Shown here piece by piece: positions 58,455 through 64,000 of a stretch of DNA of 64,000 nucleotides. The notes beneath the pieces are model-generated. The model was not told the origin of the DNA and did no database searches. It saw nothing but the letters and a program-made list of their open reading frames with translations. The position numbers were made by a program, and so were the translations under genes. The stretch's first letter is position 1, and each line of letters begins with the position of its first letter. The DNA is from Coptis chinensis (Eukaryota > Streptophyta > Magnoliopsida > Ranunculales > Ranunculaceae). Where the stretch lies: assembly GCA_015680905.1 (NCBI GenBank), contig CM027382.1, positions 15,163,501 through 15,227,500 of the forward strand, written 5' to 3'.

Positions 58455-61400
58455 CTTGCAAATCATAAAATAAATTATTTACAACAAAGGATTGTGGTTT
58501 CATCCACCAAAAGAACACAGGTAGTTCAAGGCAATGTGCTTGTGGGTTTACAATCCATTGCTTGCTAGTTGCTAGCTTGATGGGAAGCATATTTTGCGAA
58601 GCCATCATCAGCTACAAAATTTGCTTCTCTGTAGTTCCATTACAATTTGTACTCTCTCCAATCTGAACCAGTAAAAACTTTATATCTCGAACAATCGTGG
58701 CAATGGTAGTTGGGATCTCACATTCATTTCATGTCTCATTATGCAATAAGCCAATAAGGCGTTCATTTGCATGTGAAATGTTGTTATTGCGTTGATAAAA
58801 TTCTTACTATATAAAGTCTCGTTTCAAAAGTATTGAATCTAAATAAGACACATGTTTTGAATATAGGAGATATCATCGGATAAATGAATCTTGTGATAAT
58901 TTTAGCAGAATTGAGGGTGTGAAGGAAGAACACTATTGGGTATTGTCAAACCCGTGAGACTATGACTTGTTATCAATGATAAACAATCAAATAAGGATAA
59001 ACAACTATAACTAAATAATGGCGGACGCGCTGGACTAAGAAAATGATTGGGTTTCTTTTGGAATAAGAAAAGAAGAAGAAAAATAGATGTTTAAGAGGAA
59101 AGAGAGGGGATGGGAGACACATCGAGGTTGTTAAATAAAGCCGAAGGGAGTGTAATAGTGAGCTCTGACCCTAAAAGTTTCCTTCTATTATTATTTTTTT
59201 CAAATAATTGCAACCAATAATACGTGCAATTGTATGTAATCTAACTATTGATACCGACATCGTAACATATTTATCATCTATTAATTTTCTAAAATTGTGT
59301 TAAATTGTTCACATTGAGAGCTCCTAAAATATTAAAATATTAGAGTAAAGAGATGGAATCGATCTTAAACTCGTTGAAAAGAAAAGAGTTTGATTATACT
59401 CGACCCTAAAATGCCTAAATTATATTGCACCACCATACATGGAAAATGATAATAACTAATTATGTAACAAAATTTATAATTCCACATTAAGTTGATTTGA
59501 TGATAATTCGTTACACCCTCGCTCAACTACCCCTCACTGATGAACTCACAATCTTTATTGATTAAGAAATGAAGTACAAAAATTTGTGTTGTATATAAAG
59601 TGGTTTCCACCATTGGATGATTGGGTGAAGTACGTTGAAGATAGATGGGCCAGATATCAATTGGCAACCCTAGACCTTAATTAAGTTGGATTTTGTTGAA
59701 TTTTGGTATGCAGTTGGTTATGTTGGTTTCAATTTGGTTTTATTTGGTCTAACATCTCTCTATCGACGTCAAGCCATGGGTTCAGCCCTTTATGGCTTTA
59801 TGTATGGATTTCTAGTTTGGCTCCATGATTTGTTTGTTCAAAGCCATGACTCTCTCCCATTTTCTACCCCCTCTCTAGATTCCTAGTTTGGGTTTTTTGG
59901 TTAGGCCACTGCTCACTAGATGGGCCTTAATTTGGTGGGGCATTCCAATTTGGAATTGCTAATTTGACTACTTTGTTGTGGAGTTTTATGTTGTATGACC
60001 TAATGACTCGTGAGTCGTCACCTTGGGAGATCCAACACGGTTGAAGAATGAGCAACTGTGAAGCTGGCCGAGAGAAAAAGATGGGTTTCTAATGTGGTCT
60101 TAGTGCTGCTGATGGTTGGTTGGAGCTGGTGGAGTCTATGTCGAGACTACCATATATTTACAGCTCATATTTATTTCAACTGTACTAATTTCAGCTTTCG
60201 GTTCTTGTTTTCAGCTTGATGCTAATTGTTATGATTGTAAGAATTTACCTATCTCTACACTATATGATAGCCGGGTTTTAAGGAACCCCTCCCCACTATC
60301 GAGTAGGCTAATTTAGATCTCTTTATTTACTTAATTTAGAAACACCTCCCTCATTAAATTTATCTCTCACTAAATTTAGAATAAGCCCCACTTTTATTAA
60401 TATAATTTGATTAAGGTTCTTTTGTATTTTTTAGTATTAATAATTTTTATCAAAAACCTATCTAATGTCACTTAAATTAAATAATTACCCCCATTTTGAT
60501 AATTTAAAATAACCTCCATAATATCACTTAAATAGCATAATTATCTTCCATTTTGTTTTAAAAAAATAAATAGATGAGTCTTTCCTATATAATTACAATT
60601 ACGATTTACAATTATAATCCAAAAAAACCATACTAACTATCGATCTAGAGAGGCGGGTGAGACTTAAGAAAACCGATGTGTAGCACGGTTTGTATACTTG
60701 TTAATTAATACAATCAGGGCAGTTTTATCGAACAAAAAAAAAACCACTCATACGAGACCACGTCTCTCGAAGAAAATGAAAATAAAGTTAAAAGAAGCTC
60801 ATATGAGGCCAAAAAGTCAGGTTGTCTTCATTACACTTTCAATGGGCAGAAACTCAGAAAGTCCTCATTCCTCAACAACGTATACTTCAGGAAACTGCGT
60901 GCTGATATTCTCGGCTAAAACTCTGACGCGTATTAAAATATTTGAAGACCCATACCCTCTTTTATACTTTTTACAATCAAGTATCAACGAGCAGTTTAAG
61001 TTCATAATAATTTAGAAAGATACGCTCCCACATACAAACCGTTGTGACTGGAAGAGCTAGCAATATTTTTTGTAGCTCGTTTAAGGCTTCTGCATATGAT
61101 GCTCTCTGATGATTGTGCAGAATCAGAATCACTTTTAATTTTAATACTTTTGTGTTCTTAAGATATTATCTAGCCTCACTAGAGAGTCACACTGTTATCG
61201 CCCAAAACAAAATATGCCCGTGAGAATAATGTGACTGTTATATGCTTTGCAATTGTCAAAAAAACTTGCATTCTAGGACGCTATTGATATTATTTGAAAC
61301 GACATTTACACCGTGACAAGACACAAAATCTCTTGTACTTGGATACAACTGAATGTATCGCCAGTTTGCTTAATACGCGATTGATAAATTTTCTTTAAGG

Positions 61401-61830
61401 CAGTGAAGTATATTTGTGAAATGTACAATAATAATTTACGATATTAAGTTAATATATTGTTATTGATAGAATGATAGTCGTGTTTAGGACAGATTTGCAT
61501 GATTTCAAAATTTAAAATTTGTTTTGCCCACACAAATTTCATGCTAATTATCCTTTTTTGTTAAGTTGATCACGTCCATAATTGCCCAATTACCAGAACA
61601 AACTACTATAAACAACAAAAATTCCCTTTCTCTAATCTCCAATCATAATTACATCCATTTCTGCACAAATTTGTCAAACCAAATAAAGTAAAACAATAAA
61701 TAGGCATTCCACATGTCACAAAACAATCTCAGTGCTGAAGAGCGCACCTAATGGGCCTAACTTTAATGCCCAACTAAGGCAAAATCCTCAAATTGAATAG
61801 TGATTTTCGAAAAAACATTCACATGCCCAA
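58455..61830. other. Gene-poor spacer upstream of the cyclin gene
   Basis: About 3.4 kb of AT-rich DNA. Short frames (for example 59686-59886 and 60698-61015) show no family resemblance, splice context or codon pattern that would support a gene. One candidate transposon is listed separately (60252-60700). Confidence 0.5.
60252..60700 (+). mobile_element. Possible small non-autonomous Helitron
   Basis: The left side TCTCTACACTATATG resembles the plant Helitron 5' end and follows an A. The right side has a hairpin AAACCG...CGGTTT (60669-60690) ten bases before CTTG and a T. CTTG departs from the CTRR rule, and no helicase gene is present, so this is tentative. Confidence 0.25.
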
Positions 61831-61906
61831 AATAGCCGTTAATACAAAAACCAACACGACTTTCCTCATTTTACCATCCAACGGTCACTATTCACTAGCC
61901 GTTAGT
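61831..61906. promoter_or_regulatory. Cluster of MSA (MYB3R-binding) boxes upstream of cyclin B2
   Basis: TCCAACGGTCA at 61877-61887 fits the mitosis-specific activator consensus YCYAACGGYYA perfectly. Two minus-strand AACGG cores lie beside it: ACTAACGGCTA (61896-61906) and TTAACGGCTA (about 61833-61842). Such boxes bind three-repeat MYB proteins and give G2/M expression. They stand about 310-380 bp before the cyclin ATG. Confidence 0.8.
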
Positions 61907-62212
61907 TTTAAAAACCCAACCCTGCGCGCACATTATAACCAGAGAAAAAAAAAATATTCTGTCAGAGAGAAAGAAGTGAGAGAGAGAGAGAGAAGGGGAA
62001 GCTTGTTCTTCAAAGAAGGAAAATTTGGTTACGTTGAAAGATAATTTTTGTTAACTAGGTGGGGCTTCTTTTTTGTTAAAAATATTTGTTCTTGATTATC
62101 TTTCGTGAAATCCAAGGTTTGTTGTTGAGGTATTTGAACAAACATCTCCAAGAAACTCATCGGTTTTTTTGCCCCTTTCTTTGTTGTTGTTGTATTAGGA
62201 TAGTTTAAAAGG

Positions 62213-63286
62213 ATGAATACTTCGAAAGAAAACAATTCAGGACTAATGGGACCCAAGAATCTGCAAGGTAATATTTTTTATCTTCTTCTTGATGATGTGG
62301 GTGTGTTTTGGATTGAGCTGTAAAACTAAAACTAAAACCACAGTTCTGATTTGATTTTTTTTTTGTTTGGTTTGTGGTTGATTAATAAAGGTGGTGCAAG
62401 AGTGGGATTTGGGAAGGTGGTAACAGCTGAAGTTGGGCGTAACCGACGAGCTTTGAGTACGATTAATCCGAATGTAGTTGGAAATCAGCCTTGTGCTGTT
62501 GTGAACAAAAGAGGATTACAAGAGTAAGTTCTAAAAACACTTGATAAGTTCTCTCTTTTAACCTAATTGTAATACTTGATCTTTTGCCTTATATGTATAC
62601 TGTTTGATTTTGAAGGAAAAGCAATGGAGTTAATGATAGAAATCTAACTAATGTTCCGGTTAATCGACCAATTACAAGGTTAGGAGTGAACAATGCATTA
62701 AGTTTTGTATTTCTTTCTAAACTTGAATGAATTAAATGTGCTTTGATCGATAGTTAATGATCAGCTTTTGCTGTTTTATAAGGCGGTTTGCGGCGCAATT
62801 GGCAAACAAGAAGGAAGTCAAGCAACCTTCTCCTCTCAAGATATTTACTTCAGAGGTACATGTTTGTTGTATCCTTCTTTTTCGTTTTATGTTACAGCAC
62901 TGGCTAGATTCTTTTAATGGGATTGTTTTGTATTACAGGAATCTAAAAAACCAAAACTGTCAATACTACCGGAAGACTGTACTATCATAGATGTGGATGA
63001 GTACAAGGCAGCTAATGACTTGCCTTTGCCAATGTTCACAAAACTCACAGAAGTTGAGATTGTATGTACTATCTATGTTGTTGATTAACTAAGACAGCTC
63101 TGTGAAACGGGTTTTAAATTTTTTAACTGATGATCTTACACCTTCTTGGGATTATTGTAGGAGGAGGTTGAAATGGAGGACGTATCGCCAGATCCCATTA
63201 TTGATATAGACAGCTGTGATTCGAATAATCCACTTGCCGTTGTTGAATACATTAAAGACATTTACTCCTATTATAGGAAAACTGAG
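62213..63286 (+). CDS. B2-type mitotic cyclin, N-terminal part (gene runs off the window)
   Basis: Activator of CDK at G2/M. Six exons are visible: 62213-62267, 62391-62523, 62616-62678, 62783-62855, 62939-63061 and 63161-63286, all GT-AG with agreeing phases, encoding the first 191 residues. A destruction box is seen at residues 37-46 ([10 protein letters not shown]), followed by the CYCB2-type CAVVNKRGL and [15 protein letters not shown]. Acidic segments come next ([34 protein letters not shown]), the last leading into the cyclin box, [13 protein letters not shown]. The cyclin box proper lies beyond an intron that is not closed within the window. A short purine-rich leader and MSA boxes lie upstream. 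No lesion is seen in the visible part. Confidence 0.92.
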
Positions 63287-64000
63287 GTACACTAACTTTA
63301 GTCCTGTTTTGTTTCAATAAGCTATTTAGCCGTTTTAACGTTCATCAGAAAAAAATCCCATATTCAAATTAAATTTCTATAAGAACCTAGCTTTATGTGA
63401 CCTTAGATAGAAACTATATAGAACTAATATATAAATTTTGCATTATGTTTTTAGTCCTTGTTCGTGCAAAACAATTGTCATTGGCAATGATTTGAAAGAG
63501 AGAGAGCTCGAGTGGGGGGCAAAGGTGCCGCCTCTTTGTTTCACAGTGAAGGCTTAGGTATCTTTAGATCCCTTCCTTTAATGTTGAAGGGAAGGGTTCC
63601 CCACAATGACAGATTGCCCAAAAAAACTACACTTGATATGAGCCATCATCCGCATCCATGCTTCATTTAGAAGCACTCTAGCCTCATCATACTCGCATAG
63701 TCAATTCTAGTTCTATTTTAGTTAGTACTCAGCACATTTGGTTCTAGCAATATTCTTGTATTATCAGACTCAACAATTAATGTAAGATGTTTTACAATCT
63801 TCAAAATCATTTTTTTCACTTTATATAGGTCTATCTTGTGCAAATTGGTTTGAAAGTTACTAGAGTAATCACAGTGCACAATCCCTACTTATTATAAATG
63901 ACACGTGGCAAGGGGGGTCCAAATAACAAGCTATATTCTTTATTGAGGCAGTAACAGTTTGAAAAGCTCCTACTGCCATAGGAAGCAAATATCGAGTTTG
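63287..64000. other. Cyclin intron 6, open at the window edge
   Basis: After the donor at 63287 no further cyclin exon (MRAILIDWL-type block) is found to 64000. The intron is therefore at least 714 bp, much longer than the other five, and may hold an insertion. No element ends are recognised. Confidence 0.6.

Noticed and set aside
59686-59886. Short hydrophobic plus-strand frame as a small membrane protein gene
   Set aside because: No splice partners, no conserved motif, and the flanking sequence looks like a plain spacer.

Overview
This window is nuclear DNA of a flowering plant, most likely a eudicot. The evidence is multi-exon genes with GT-AG introns, AT-rich spacers, plant-specific families (ZAT zinc finger, U-box/ARM ligase, type-B cyclin with MSA promoter boxes) and nested Ty1/copia, Ty3 and Mutator-like elements. 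Species cannot be named from the sequence alone.

Genic left part (1-23.4 kb): a complete 8-exon catalase (minus), a single-exon ZAT-type repressor-like zinc-finger gene (minus), an 8-exon secreted PI-PLC X-domain protein (plus), a conserved plant protein of unknown function (minus) and an 8-exon ubiquilin/DSK2 (minus). A tRNA-derived SINE with visible target-site duplications (TSDs) lies between the last two.

Transposon block (23.4-49.06 kb): a Ty3 element of the Tat type, a Ty1/copia element, a solo LTR nested in the copia, foldback elements nested in the copia 5' LTR, and a 5.6-kb Mutator-like element (MULE) nested in a foldback copy. The Tat, the copia and the solo LTR are each present as two halves in opposite orientation. 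Their TSDs (AGTCT, ATAAT, ATACT) pair correctly only if the segment of about 29.67-46.19 kb is turned around. The block is therefore best read as ordinary nested insertions later broken by one inversion of about 16.5 kb, with one break inside the Tat and the other inside the solo LTR. A (TA)n tract and a palindrome-rich tandem repeat sit at the two junctions.

Genic right part (49.06-64 kb): a complete 4-exon PUB13/14-like U-box E3 ligase (minus), a 3.7-kb solo LTR with a perfect 5-bp TSD, a long gene-poor spacer with a possible small Helitron, and the first six coding exons of a B2-type cyclin (plus) preceded by G2/M MSA-type boxes; the cyclin runs off the right edge.

The host genes are unrelated housekeeping or regulatory genes and form no pathway. 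The main new observation is the reconstructed inversion; secondary ones are the MULE carrying a GRF-type zinc-finger gene, the flipped foldback pair and the ZAT protein with two decayed fingers.
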